Positions 8,563 through 17,249 of a stretch of DNA of 64,000 nt are shown here, one piece after another (position 1 is the stretch's first letter; every line of letters begins with the position of its first letter). The stretch comes from Shimia sp965227725. GTDB taxonomy: Bacteria > Pseudomonadota > Alphaproteobacteria > Rhodobacterales > Rhodobacteraceae. Where the stretch lies: positions 992,001 to 1,056,000 of the forward strand of contig NZ_CBDDGH010000005.1 in NCBI RefSeq assembly GCF_965227725.1. The letters run 5' to 3'. The notes below the pieces were generated by a model, which saw nothing but the letters and a program-made list of their open reading frames with translations, was not told where the DNA came from and did not search any database. A program made the translations under genes and the position numbers.

Positions 8563-9975
8563 TCACAGCTCACGCAGTCGCGGCCGCCGCCAATGTGCCG
8601 ATGGCGCAATGATCAACTCGTGCAAGGCCCAGACCAGCGCATCCACGCGATCCGGGCTGCCTTGCCCCACGAAACCCTGCGTGGTCATTTCACACATCTG
8701 ATCTTCGAGCGCCTCAAGCCCGGCCATATGGGTCACACGCGCTTGTTCATAAAGCGCCGCCACAGGCTCAGCCCGCGCAGCCTTTCCGCGGCTGGCGCGC
8801 ACCGCTTTGTAAGGCACCAACGGGTCAAACTGATTGATGACCGCTTGCACCAGATCCCCGCCCTGATTGACCTCTGCCACCAGCCGGTCTGCACCCCAGC
8901 TTTCCATCGCCGTCAGCGCCACCCGCGCCCAGGCATCCGGGCTGGCGGCCCGCACGCTCACGTCATCGAGCACACAGGCCCGCCACTCTTGCACTGGCCC
9001 CTTGGTGCAGACCCCCACCACAATGATCCCGCATTCATCAGATCCCGCATGGCCGCTCACCGGCGGATCCACCGCCACCACAATCCGGTCCATCTCCGGC
9101 AGTGCCTCGCATCTGAGGCCCTCCAGCTGGCTATGCGTCCAGAGCGCGCCGTCCATGTCCTCCAGCAGCTCTCCGGCCAGCTCCTGCCGTCCCAGCCGCG
9201 TACCGGCATAACGCGCCTCGACTTCTCGCAGGAAACTCTCTGCCAGATACGCCCTGTTGGCCTCAGTCGGCGCGCTGGTCTGCACCGTGCTGTCCACCTT
9301 CAGCAGTTTCTTGAGCACACCCACATTGCGCGGCGTTGTTGTCACCACCTGCTGCGGGTTTTCGCCAAGCCGTAGCGCAAACTGCAACATGTCCCACGTC
9401 GCCTGCGCGTTGCGCCACTTTGCCAGCTCATCCACCCAGGCCGCATCAAATTGCGGTCCGCGCAGGCTCTCCGGATCATGCGCAGAAAACGCCTGCGCAA
9501 TCGCCCCATTGGGCCAGACAAGCCTGCGCCGCGCCGCCTCCCAAACAGGCCGCCGATCCGGCGGCGCACAGGCAATCAGCCCGCTTTCGCCAAAAATCAT
9601 CACTTCGCGCACCTGATCGATGGTCTCCCCGACCAGAGCCACCCGCCGCGCCTGCCCCAGATCCTGCGGCCGCGCGCCTTCAACCATGCTGCGCACCCAT
9701 TCAGCCCCCGCGCGCGTTTTGCCTGCCCCGCGCCCTCCCAGGATCACCCAGGTCTTCCAGTCGCCTTCGGGCGGCAGCTGATGCGGCAGCGCCCAGAAAT
9801 CAAACAAAAAGGGGAGCGCCAACAGCTCCCCCTCACTCAGACTGTCCAGAAAAGCCGCCTGAACCTCGGCAGGTTCGGAGGCGATCCAGGCGGCACCGGA
9901 TCGAAGTTCGTGCCGCATCGAGGTCAAGGGGGCTGCTTCGGGCGGCATAGCCCTGTTTTGCATCGCGTTCTTCAA
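8563..9975 (-). CDS. GTA gp2, large terminase subunit
   Basis: 470 residues in the longest reasonable form. Walker A is GGRGAGKT at about 80-87, an FDAAWVDELAKW Walker B region follows, and the C-terminal RNase-H-like nuclease shows VVAVDPPVSG and LVAEVNQGGD. It packages host DNA into GTA heads. The start chosen is a TTG at 9973-9975 because GGAGG lies six bases upstream within gp1; ATGs at 9963, 9948 and 9918 are alternatives without clear ribosome sites. It overlaps gp1 by up to 143 bases. Confidence 0.9.
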   Translation of the reverse strand: MKNAMQNRAMPPEAAPLTSMRHELRSGAAWIASEPAEVQAAFLDSLSEGELLALPFLFDFWALPHQLPPEGDWKTWVILGGRGAGKTRAGAEWVRSMVEGARPQDLGQARRVALVGETIDQVREVMIFGESGLIACAPPDRRPVWEAARRRLVWPNGAIAQAFSAHDPESLRGPQFDAAWVDELAKWRNAQATWDMLQFALRLGENPQQVVTTTPRNVGVLKKLLKVDSTVQTSAPTEANRAYLAESFLREVEARYAGTRLGRQELAGELLEDMDGALWTHSQLEGLRCEALPEMDRIVVAVDPPVSGHAGSDECGIIVVGVCTKGPVQEWRACVLDDVSVRAASPDAWARVALTAMESWGADRLVAEVNQGGDLVQAVINQFDPLVPYKAVRASRGKAARAEPVAALYEQARVTHMAGLEALEDQMCEMTTQGFVGQGSPDRVDALVWALHELIIAPSAHWRRPRLREL

Positions 9976-10183
9976 AGTCTGCCTCCATCAATAAGGCCAA
10001 CCGGATGCACTGCCGCAGATGCCCATAGACCTGCGTTGCCTCGTCAAACTGTGCCCAATCCTCTGCGCGCAGCGCGTTATGCACACGCAGCAGATCTTGG
10101 TTAAGATCGGACAAAGTCTTCCGAAGCACGCCCAATTCAGGATCAAGCGTGCGCGCGCCCGGGGGCGGAAAATAATGTGTCAT
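9833..10183 (-). CDS. GTA gp1, small terminase-like subunit
   Basis: 116 residues, first gene of the GTA transcription unit. A helical, charged protein (KTLSDLNQDLLRVHNALRAE) resembling the gp1 family, recently interpreted as the small terminase that recognises DNA nonspecifically. ATG at 10181-10183. Its 3' end lies well inside the large terminase gene. The GTA promoter should lie in the 313 bases upstream. Confidence 0.82.
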   Translation of the reverse strand: MTHYFPPPGARTLDPELGVLRKTLSDLNQDLLRVHNALRAEDWAQFDEATQVYGHLRQCIRLALLMEADFEERDAKQGYAARSSPLDLDAARTSIRCRLDRLRTCRGSGGFSGQSE

Positions 10184-10496
10184 TGGTGCTCATCGCCTCT
10201 CATGCGCAGTGATCCCCTCCGCATAAGTCCTCATCCGGCCCGCGCTTTCGGCAGAAAGCCGCCAACCAGAGGTGGTCCAGCATGGCCCAAACGCTATGAA
10301 GCACCGTGCCTCAAGTCAATATTTCACGCCTTTGCAGACACTTAACGCAGCGTGCGCAGACCGTTGCGCATCCGCTTTGCAAACCCGGAAACGCTGTGTT
10401 TCCTGATGCCGGGCAATGCGCCACATTCCGGACCTTATCGATTTGTAGAGGTTTGTGAGGTGGGGTGCTCAAAGTGTCATTTTGAGGGACCAAGTC
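10184..10496. other. Divergent intergenic region upstream of the GTA cluster
   Basis: This spacer separates gp1 (minus) from a small plus-strand gene and should contain the promoters of both. I see no convincing -35/-10 pair or obvious palindromic operator for the GTA operon, and no gene. R. capsulatus GTA transcription depends on the GafA activator; whether a GafA site is present cannot be judged by eye. Confidence 0.5.
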
Positions 10497-10670
10497 ATGG
10501 GTACGACTTTTCTTTCCAAGCTGTCATGGCGCGGAAAACTGGCGCTCGCCGCTGCGCTGCTGCTCATCACTGTGCAGGCAGGTCCGGCGGCAGATGCCAT
10601 CACCAATACCTTTCAGAAACCAGCGCCCATCGAAGTGGAGATGGAAATGCGCCCAGAGGACATTTGCTAA
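10497..10670 (+). CDS. Small predicted exported or membrane protein (57 residues), unknown function
   Basis: The ATG at 10497 is preceded by GAGGGA with an eight-base gap. The peptide starts MGTTFLSKLSWRGKLALAAA and continues with LLLITVQAGPAADA, which reads as a basic N-region, hydrophobic core and Ala-x-Ala-like cleavage site, leaving a mature tail of about 20 acidic residues ending in a cysteine. It ends just before a strong bidirectional terminator shared with mltG, which supports a real short transcript. I do not recognise a family. A spurious frame remains possible. Confidence 0.45.
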   Translation: MGTTFLSKLSWRGKLALAAALLLITVQAGPAADAITNTFQKPAPIEVEMEMRPEDIC

Positions 10671-10704
10671 ATTTCTCTCTGGGTCCTGCGGAGCCATAAA
10701 AACA

Positions 10705-10737
10705 AAAAACGCGGCCCCAATCGGGAGCCGCGTTTTT
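10705..10737. terminator. Bidirectional intrinsic terminator
   Basis: A perfect stem AAAAACGCGGC / GCCGCGTTTTT (10705-10715 with 10727-10737), extended inside by CCC/GGG, has T-runs on both strands. It lies between the plus-strand small gene and the minus-strand mltG, so it can end both transcripts. Confidence 0.88.
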
Positions 10738-10757
10738 GGTTTTGTCTGTGTCAGGCC

Positions 10758-11909
10758 TTACTGGTTGGCTCGTTCGGCCTCGATCTGGCGCCACTTGGCG
10801 ACGTTCTGATTGTGCTCCGACAAGGTCGTCGCAAAAGCGTGTCCGCCGGTCCCATCCGCCACAAAGAAGATGTAGGGCGTCTGATCCGGATTGGCAGCAG
10901 CCTCAAGACTTGCACGTCCCGGGTTTGCAATCGGTGTGGGTGGCAACCCTTGGATCACATAGGTATTCCAAGGGGTTTCGCGGCGCAGTTCGCTTTGGCG
11001 CAATCCACGGCCCAGCACACCAACACCCTCGGTCACACCATAGATCACCGTCGGGTCAGTCTGCAGGCGCATGCCGCGGTCCAGACGGTTGGCAAACACG
11101 CTGGCCACCTGACGGCGCTCTTCGGGCACACCAGTCTCTTTTTCAATGATGGAGGCAAGGATCAAAAGCTCCTCGGCACTATCCAGCGGCACACCCTCTG
11201 CGCGGCTTTCCCACGCAGCTGCCACCAGCACCTCTTGCGCCTTCTGCATCCGTGCAATCACGCTTTCCCGAGTGTCCCCGACACGCACCTCATAGCTGTC
11301 TGGTGCAAGGCTCCCCTCAAGAGGGCGCTCAATCTCGCCTGTCAGCAGATCGATGTTGTTCAGAGAATCCATCACCTGCCAGCTGGTCACACCTTCGGCC
11401 ACGGCAATACGGTAGCGTGTGTCCGACTCCGCGCGCACGCGGGTGAACTCAGACGGCGCGGTCTCTTCTGCAGGGTTGAAGGAGGCCACTTCCACAAATC
11501 TGCCGGTGGCTGGGTCCAGCTCACGCACCTGCACAACCTTGCGTCTCACGCCAACGCGATAGACAATCTCGGTGCCGCAGGTGCTCGCCCCGCCGCGCGT
11601 GACGATGTCAACGATCTCTTCCATCGACGCGCCAGCAGGCACCAGAAATGCACCGGCTTTCAGCTGGTCGGCCTTGTCGGAGTAATCCGCCCCCAGACGG
11701 AACAGCATCCCGTTGGCAATTGCGCCTCTTTTTTCAAGGTCTTGCGAGACACGGCTCATGTTCGAACCGCTCTGCACCCGCAGGCACACAGGCTCTGTGA
11801 GCGGACCCGTGGCCCGGTAAGTGGACTGCCCAAAGAGAATGACGCCGCCCAGAAGGAACAGCGCCACAATCAAAAGCGTCAGCGCGTTAGACGCGACAGC
11901 GCGCCACAT
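10758..11909 (-). CDS. mltG: Endolytic murein transglycosylase MltG
   Basis: 383 residues of the YceG/MltG family, which cuts nascent glycan strands in the inner-membrane-proximal cell wall. One N-terminal membrane helix (about residues 7-27) is followed by a LysM-like region and the YceG domain. The catalytic motif is ASIIEKETG (E256/E258), with MRLQTDPTVIYG and NTYVIQGLPPTPIANPG downstream, all diagnostic. Its ATG overlaps the fabF stop by one base, so it is translated as the last gene of the fab block. The gene after fab genes is a conserved arrangement. Confidence 0.95.
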   Translation of the reverse strand: MWRAVASNALTLLIVALFLLGGVILFGQSTYRATGPLTEPVCLRVQSGSNMSRVSQDLEKRGAIANGMLFRLGADYSDKADQLKAGAFLVPAGASMEEIVDIVTRGGASTCGTEIVYRVGVRRKVVQVRELDPATGRFVEVASFNPAEETAPSEFTRVRAESDTRYRIAVAEGVTSWQVMDSLNNIDLLTGEIERPLEGSLAPDSYEVRVGDTRESVIARMQKAQEVLVAAAWESRAEGVPLDSAEELLILASIIEKETGVPEERRQVASVFANRLDRGMRLQTDPTVIYGVTEGVGVLGRGLRQSELRRETPWNTYVIQGLPPTPIANPGRASLEAAANPDQTPYIFFVADGTGGHAFATTLSEHNQNVAKWRQIEAERANQ

Positions 11910-13168
11910 CAGCCGACCTTCCCGAAGATCACCGATGCGTTGGTGCCACCAAAGCCGAAGCTGTTGGACAGCGCCACATTGATTTCGCGCTCACGCTTCT
12001 GGTTCGGTGCCAGATCCACAGGCGTCTCAACCGCTTGGCTGTCGAGGTTGATGGTGGGCGGTGCCACCTGATCGCGGATCGCAAGGATCGAGAAGATCGC
12101 TTCAATCGCGCCCGCAGCGCCGAGCAAGTGGCCGGTCATGGATTTGGTCGACGACATGGTCACCTTGCCCGCGTGCTCGCCCATCAGGCGCTCAACTGCG
12201 CCAAGCTCGATGGTGTCGGCCATGGTCGAGGTGCCATGCGCGTTGATGTAATCCAGATCTTTCGGCTCAAGACCCGCTTTCTTCAGCGCGGCACGCATGG
12301 AGCGTTCGCCACCTTCGCCAGTCTCAGAAGGTGCGGTGATGTGGTAGGCGTCACCAGACAGGCCATAGCCCAGCACCTCGGCATAGATTTTCGCACCGCG
12401 CGCCTTGGCGTGCTCATATTCTTCCAGCACCACAATGCCAGCACCTTCGCCCATCACAAAACCATCGCGGTCCGCATCATAGGGGCGCGAGGCTTTCTTG
12501 GGGTCATCTTCATATTTGGTGGAGAGCGCCTTACAGGCGTTAAAGCCCGCAATGCCGATCTCACAGATCGCCGCTTCGGCGCCACCGGCAACCATCACAT
12601 CCGCATCGTCAGAAGCAATCAGACGGGCCGCGTCACCAATGGCGTGCGCGCCGGTCGAACAGGCCGTCACAACCGCATGGTTGGGGCCTTTAAAGCCGTA
12701 TTTGATGCTCACCTGACCGGAGATCAGGTTGATCAGCGCGCCGGGAATAAAGAACGGAGACACACGGCGCGGGCCTTTTTCGTTTAGCAGCAGAGTGGTC
12801 TGCTCAATCGACTGCAGGCCACCGATGCCGGAGCCAATCATCACACCGGTGCGCTCCAGCGCCTCGGTGTCTTCTGGTTTCCAGCCGGAATCTTCCACAG
12901 CCATCTGCGAAGCGGCCAGACCATAGAGAATAAAATCATCCACCTTGCGGCGCTCTTTCGGAGCCATCCAATCATCAGGATTGAAGGTGCCGTCGCTGCC
13001 ATCGCCATAGGGCACTTCGCAGGCGTATTTGGTGGTCACACGCTCAGGATCAAAACGGGTGATGGTGCCCGCACCGGACTGACCGTCCAGAATACGTGTC
13101 CAGCTTTCTTCCACGCCCGACGCCAGCGGGGTGACCAGACCGAGACCGGTGACTACTACTCGACGCAT
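11909..13168 (-). CDS. fabF: 3-oxoacyl-[acyl-carrier-protein] synthase II
   Basis: 419 residues, standard length. The Cys-His-His active site of condensing enzymes is intact: C170 in VTACSTGAHAIG, H312 in AHGTSTMADT and H348 in SMTGHLLGAAG. It elongates acyl-ACP in type II fatty acid synthesis in the cytoplasm, including the C16 to C18 unsaturated step. ATG with GGAG upstream. Its stop is coupled to mltG; a 228-base gap separates it from the HisA-like gene. Confidence 0.97.
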   Translation of the reverse strand: MRRVVVTGLGLVTPLASGVEESWTRILDGQSGAGTITRFDPERVTTKYACEVPYGDGSDGTFNPDDWMAPKERRKVDDFILYGLAASQMAVEDSGWKPEDTEALERTGVMIGSGIGGLQSIEQTTLLLNEKGPRRVSPFFIPGALINLISGQVSIKYGFKGPNHAVVTACSTGAHAIGDAARLIASDDADVMVAGGAEAAICEIGIAGFNACKALSTKYEDDPKKASRPYDADRDGFVMGEGAGIVVLEEYEHAKARGAKIYAEVLGYGLSGDAYHITAPSETGEGGERSMRAALKKAGLEPKDLDYINAHGTSTMADTIELGAVERLMGEHAGKVTMSSTKSMTGHLLGAAGAIEAIFSILAIRDQVAPPTINLDSQAVETPVDLAPNQKREREINVALSNSFGFGGTNASVIFGKVG

Positions 13169-13396
13169 TTCATTGCTCTCCTAGCCTTTGGCAATTTGCC
13201 CACCCAAATAGCTTGGATTGCCTGTGGCGTGCAAGAGCGCGTGCGCTGGCTTTTGCTGATATCGCACGCTTAAGGCACTTTGCGTTTACCCCGAAGGGCC
13301 GAATTGCGCTGCTGTTGAGACCACAGAGGGGAGGAAGGGAGCGGTCGGGCAGCGCAATCCGTAAAAACGCAAAGTGCTCAGAGACAGAAACGGGTG

Positions 13397-14140
13397 TTAC
13401 AGGAACTCCGCCACCGCCTCCGGTTCTGGCTTGGCCACTTCAAGGGCCTCTTCCACAGTCAGCGACTTGTGGAACAAGGCGCGCCCAATCAAAACGCCCT
13501 GGATGTTCGGATCATACTTCAGGCGGGAGATATCATCCGCGCCGCGCACCACGCCGCTTGCGGTCACTGGCCAGCGGCTTTGCTCTGCGATGCCAGAGAT
13601 CAGACCAAGCTGCGCCTCAACATCGGTCATGTCGCTATCGATATCGGTCACAACGATGCCGGCGAAAGGCGCTTCGGAGAAGGCGTTCACATAGGCAATC
13701 GGGTCAAAGGCCCCTGCCTTGCGCCAGCCTTCCGTCATCACCTGCCCCTGCCAGACATCCACCGCCAGCACGATCTGGTCCGGATGGGCATGCGCCAGTT
13801 CAATCGCCGTATTGGGGTCATAGGCCGCCATGGTGCCCAGCACGATCCGGCCCGCGCCTTTCTCGATCCAGTGCTCCACCTGCTCACGGGAGCGCATACC
13901 GCCGCCCAATTGCACAGGCAGCCCGGCCCCGCGAATAATTTCTTCAACTAGCTCGGCATTTTGATCACTGCCCTGAACCGCGTTGAAATCCGTCAAATGC
14001 ATCCATTCTGCGCCGGATGCGGCAAACCCTTTGGCCGTTTCCACCGGGTCCACATGCCAAATCTGCGGGCTGTCCAGATCGCCTTTGTCCAAGGTCACGC
14101 AGCGACCGTCCAGAAGTTCCATTGTGGGGTAAATCATCAT
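13397..14140 (-). CDS. HisA-family TIM-barrel protein, divergent paralogue
   Basis: 247 residues from the double ATG at 14135-14140, which has GGAGGAG upstream; a TTG further upstream is less likely. The fold is that of phosphoribosyl isomerase HisA: N-terminal IYPTMELLDG, QLGGGMRS, ASGVVRGADD and GVLIGRALF for phosphate binding. The first-strand catalytic aspartate of HisA (PALDLIDG) is glutamate here (E8), and the DI-x-x-DG block is DIDSDMTD. D128 matches the second acid. It stands alone among fatty-acid genes, with no hisF or hisH nearby. It may act as a second HisA or on another substrate. Confidence 0.75.
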   Translation of the reverse strand: MMIYPTMELLDGRCVTLDKGDLDSPQIWHVDPVETAKGFAASGAEWMHLTDFNAVQGSDQNAELVEEIIRGAGLPVQLGGGMRSREQVEHWIEKGAGRIVLGTMAAYDPNTAIELAHAHPDQIVLAVDVWQGQVMTEGWRKAGAFDPIAYVNAFSEAPFAGIVVTDIDSDMTDVEAQLGLISGIAEQSRWPVTASGVVRGADDISRLKYDPNIQGVLIGRALFHKSLTVEEALEVAKPEPEAVAEFL

Positions 14141-14240
14141 TGCGGAAATCTCCTCCAGCAAACTTTATGAGGCCAGTTTACCACCCAAAGAACACAGCAA
14201 GGCAAAAAAAACGTCGCGCAAACTCGCAGACACGACAGCA

Positions 14241-14271
14241 AAACGGCGCCTCCCTGAGGGAAGCGCCGTTT
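14241..14271 (-). terminator. Intrinsic terminator after acpP
   Basis: Read on the minus strand, AAACGGCGC pairs with GCGCCGTTT around a loop that can itself pair (TTCCC/GGGAG), followed by TTTT. It lies 23 bases after the acpP stop and before the HisA-like gene, so acpP can be transcribed as a short abundant message. Confidence 0.8.
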
Positions 14272-14293
14272 CACAAAAGTTATCTCGAAGAGC

Positions 14294-14527
14294 TTAGGAA
14301 GCTTCGGAGATGAATTTGACCGCGTCGCCGAAGGTCTGGATGGTTTCGGCTGCGTCGTCCGGGATCTCGATGCCGAACTCTTCTTCAAAAGCCATCACCA
14401 GTTCCACGGTGTCGAGGCTGTCTGCGCCCAGATCGTCGATGAAGGACGCTGCTTCAACGACTTTGTCCTCTTCCACACCCAGGTGCTCTACAACGATCTT
14501 TTTCACGCGGTCTGCGACGTCGCTCAT
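14294..14527 (-). CDS. acpP: Acyl carrier protein
   Basis: 77 residues, acidic, with the phosphopantetheine attachment serine S37 in GADSLDTVELVMAFEEEFGI. It carries growing acyl chains for the Fab enzymes encoded on both sides. ATG start with GAGG upstream. A 238-base upstream gap probably holds its own promoter, and a terminator follows, which suits its high expression. Confidence 0.98.
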   Translation of the reverse strand: MSDVADRVKKIVVEHLGVEEDKVVEAASFIDDLGADSLDTVELVMAFEEEFGIEIPDDAAETIQTFGDAVKFISEAS

Positions 14528-14765
14528 GTCAATTCCTCATTCGTCTTGGGCGTGTTGGCCCGTTTGAATTCCCATCATTTTAGATGGGTCTGATTTGTGC
14601 CCCAACCGGGACGGTTCTGGTCCGGTCGTCCCGGAAGGTCTCCGTCCGCCCTCTGCATAATTAGGGGGCACCCGGAAAATACTCGCCGCCTATAACACAT
14701 CCACCTCACAAGGCAAACGCTTTCCCCAGCGACAGCTGCAGCCCGTTTTCGCGGGCCGCGCACGG

Positions 14766-15503
14766 TCACAACATGGCCATGCCACCGTTCACATGCAAGG
14801 TGGTGCCTGTCACATAACCTGCTTCAGCACTTGCCAAATACAGCACAGCCGCAGCGATTTCCTCGGAGGTGCCCATGCGCGCCGCCGGAATCTGCCCGTT
14901 GATCTTGTCTTTCTGATCGTCGGTCAGCTTGTCGGTCATCGCTGTCGCAATAAAGCCCGGCGCCACAGCATTGGCTGTGATTCCGCGACTCGCCACCTCA
15001 TAAGCAATGGATTTGGTCAGACCAACGAGCCCGGCCTTGGAGGCGGCATAGTTCGCCTGCCCCGGGTTGCCGGTCGCACCAACAATAGAGCTGATGTTGA
15101 TGATCCGGCCCCAGCGGGATTTCATCATCGGACGCATCACACCGCGGCACAGGCGCATCGCGCTGGTCAGGTTCACGTCGATCACGCTCTGCCATTCTTC
15201 GTCAGACATGCGCATGAAAATCTGGTCACGGGTGATGCCCGCGTTGTTCACCAGAATATCCACGCTGCCCATCGCCTCGATGGCCTGCTTTGGCAGCGCA
15301 TCCACCGCCTCTGAGTCGCTCAGGTTGCACGGCAGCACATGCGCGCGCTCTCCCAGCTCAGCTGCCAGCGCCTCAAGCGGCTCCACACGTGTGCCAGACA
15401 GGCCCACGGTTGCGCCCGCGTCATGCAGCGCCTTGGCAATCGCGCCGCCGATGCCACCCGATGCGCCGGTCACCAGCGCGGTTTTTCCAGTCAGATCAAA
15501 CAT
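14766..15503 (-). CDS. fabG: 3-oxoacyl-[acyl-carrier-protein] reductase
   Basis: 245 residues of the short-chain dehydrogenase family. The NADPH site is GASGGIG at 13-19, NNAG lies at 86-89, and the catalytic triad is S139, Y152 and K156. It reduces beta-ketoacyl-ACP in fatty acid elongation. The product ends GYVTGTTLHVNGGMAML, a typical FabG ending. It follows the lipoprotein gene by 13 bases in the same transcript. Confidence 0.97.
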   Translation of the reverse strand: MFDLTGKTALVTGASGGIGGAIAKALHDAGATVGLSGTRVEPLEALAAELGERAHVLPCNLSDSEAVDALPKQAIEAMGSVDILVNNAGITRDQIFMRMSDEEWQSVIDVNLTSAMRLCRGVMRPMMKSRWGRIINISSIVGATGNPGQANYAASKAGLVGLTKSIAYEVASRGITANAVAPGFIATAMTDKLTDDQKDKINGQIPAARMGTSEEIAAAVLYLASAEAGYVTGTTLHVNGGMAML

Positions 15504-15516
15504 AGTTCTGTCTCTC

Positions 15517-16134
15517 TCAGTTTTTCACCACAGGCTTGGTCAAAAGCCCGTATTTGGCAATGTCTGCCGGTGTCATAATGTAAGTGTCTTCTACAGGTGC
15601 CGCGTCAAGCGTGAACCAATAGAAATCTGCACTGCCCAACATGCGTGCGGTATAGCTCACATAGCTTTCGTGAACAGGGTCATCCTTTGGAAAGTCCGCC
15701 CCCGCGCGATTGCCTTCGGCCCAGCTGTGCACCCCGATGATCGCGCCCTCTTCCATGGAGCGCTCCACACCTGCCAGAAACAGATCCGTCCCGCCGGAAT
15801 GCACTTCGCTGTCCGCAGTCAGATGCGTGTCCAGACCCAGATCACGCACCCGGTTGCCGAGCTTCAGGTTGGTCTCATCGTCCACCGATCCGGGCACATA
15901 CATCAGCACAAGGCGCGTGGTCTCCGGATTTTCGGCAATCGCCTGCTCAAACGACGCAAGGCTGAACTGATTGAGCGTGCCTGACACCAAAAGGTCATCC
16001 CCTGAAGGCTCAAACGCAATGCTGTCATAGGAATTGAGGTAGGCCACCTGCAAATGCGTGCAGCCCGTCACAACGGCGACGCCAAGCGCCGCCGCCCCAG
16101 CCAGAAAACGCCGTTTCAGCTTGGGTTGGATCAT
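15517..16134 (-). CDS. Lipoprotein with a ClpP/crotonase-like fold, unknown substrate
   Basis: 205 residues. Signal peptide II: basic start, hydrophobic core and lipobox VVTGC with C25 as the lipidated residue. The mature part has LVLMYVPGSVDDETN, then HSGGTDLFLAGVERSMEEGA and IIGVHSW. This pattern of a Ser-containing turn before a helix (S113) and a Gly-x-His (H136) about 23 residues later resembles periplasmic ClpP-like proteins of the COG3904 type. It overlaps fabD by four bases (ATGA) and precedes fabG by 13, so it is expressed with fatty-acid genes. Protease activity is inference. Confidence 0.7.
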   Translation of the reverse strand: MIQPKLKRRFLAGAAALGVAVVTGCTHLQVAYLNSYDSIAFEPSGDDLLVSGTLNQFSLASFEQAIAENPETTRLVLMYVPGSVDDETNLKLGNRVRDLGLDTHLTADSEVHSGGTDLFLAGVERSMEEGAIIGVHSWAEGNRAGADFPKDDPVHESYVSYTARMLGSADFYWFTLDAAPVEDTYIMTPADIAKYGLLTKPVVKN

Positions 16135-17069
16135 TTGAGGCTGGCCACAGCCGCCAGCACATCATCAGGCGTCCCCACCGCGCGCACCGCATTGTTGCGG
16201 TCAATCTTGCGGATCATGCCCGAAAGCGCCTTACCTGCGCCGATTTCCCAGAATTCCGTCACACCATCCGCGGCCATATTGATCACCGATTCGCGCCAGC
16301 GCACAGAGCCGGTCACCTGCTCCACCAGCAGCTTGCGGATTTCATCGGGATCGCGCACCGCTGCCGCGCGCACGTTTGCAAACAGCGGCACCGCCGGCGC
16401 TTTGATCTCTACATTTGCCAGCGCCTCAGCCATCACATCGGCTGCCGGCTGCATCAGCGCGCAATGGAACGGTGCGCTGACCGGCAGCATCACCGCACGG
16501 CGTGCGCCTTTTTCCTTGGCAATCTCCGCCGCCCGCTCAACAGCGGCCTTGGCACCGGACACCACAACCTGTGTTGGGTCGTTGTCATTGGCCGCCTGAC
16601 AGACCTCTCCTTCAGCCGCCGCTTCAGCCACTTCTTGCACCGCTGCAAAATCAAGGCCGAGGATCGCCGCCATTGCGCCTTCACCCACAGGCACCGCTGC
16701 CTGCATCGCCTGACCACGGGTCCGAAGAAGGCGCGCGGTGTCGCCCACGCTGATGGCACCTGCCGCCGCCAGTGCGGAATATTCGCCAAGGCTGTGACCA
16801 GCAACACAGGACGCATCGGTCACCGCAATGCCCTCTACATAAAGCGCCGTCATCGCCGCCAGCGAGGTCGCCATCAAGGCAGGCTGCGCATTCTGCGTCA
16901 GGGTCAGCGTCTCCTGATCCCCTTCCCAGATGAGCTTGCTCAGGTTGTCCCCGAGCGCGTCATCCACCTCGTTGAAAATCGCTTGTGCCTCTGGATAGGC
17001 TTCGGCCAGCGCCTTGCCCATTCCAATGGTCTGGGCCCCTTGGCCCGGAAATACAAATGCACGGCTCAT
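16131..17069 (-). CDS. fabD: Malonyl-CoA:ACP transacylase
   Basis: 312 residues from MSRAFVFPGQGAQTIGMGKA; the ATG at 17067-17069 has AGGAG upstream, so a longer frame is rejected. The acyltransferase nucleophile is S93 in GHSLGEYSAL and the partner histidine is H202 in SAPFHCALM. It loads malonate onto ACP to start fatty acid elongation. First gene of the block, with its promoter in the 180-base divergent gap before the cytochrome b561 gene. Confidence 0.96.
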   Translation of the reverse strand: MSRAFVFPGQGAQTIGMGKALAEAYPEAQAIFNEVDDALGDNLSKLIWEGDQETLTLTQNAQPALMATSLAAMTALYVEGIAVTDASCVAGHSLGEYSALAAAGAISVGDTARLLRTRGQAMQAAVPVGEGAMAAILGLDFAAVQEVAEAAAEGEVCQAANDNDPTQVVVSGAKAAVERAAEIAKEKGARRAVMLPVSAPFHCALMQPAADVMAEALANVEIKAPAVPLFANVRAAAVRDPDEIRKLLVEQVTGSVRWRESVINMAADGVTEFWEIGAGKALSGMIRKIDRNNAVRAVGTPDDVLAAVASLK

Positions 17070-17249
17070 TCTGGCTCTCCTCAAAGGTATTTGAACCGAC
17101 ATACCCCGCAGAAAAGCCCCACGCAACGTCAATAGAGCGTTAACCCACGCCGCACTGCGCAGACGCGCACCTCACTTGTGCATGAGCGCCGGTTGCGCCA
17201 CAGCCCCACAACCGCCACTCTAGAGCCAACGTATATAAGAGGTTTTTAC

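Noticed and set aside
10184..10496. A definite GTA promoter
   Set aside because: Several AT-containing hexamers exist, but no -35/-10 pair with correct spacing stood out, so no promoter is claimed.
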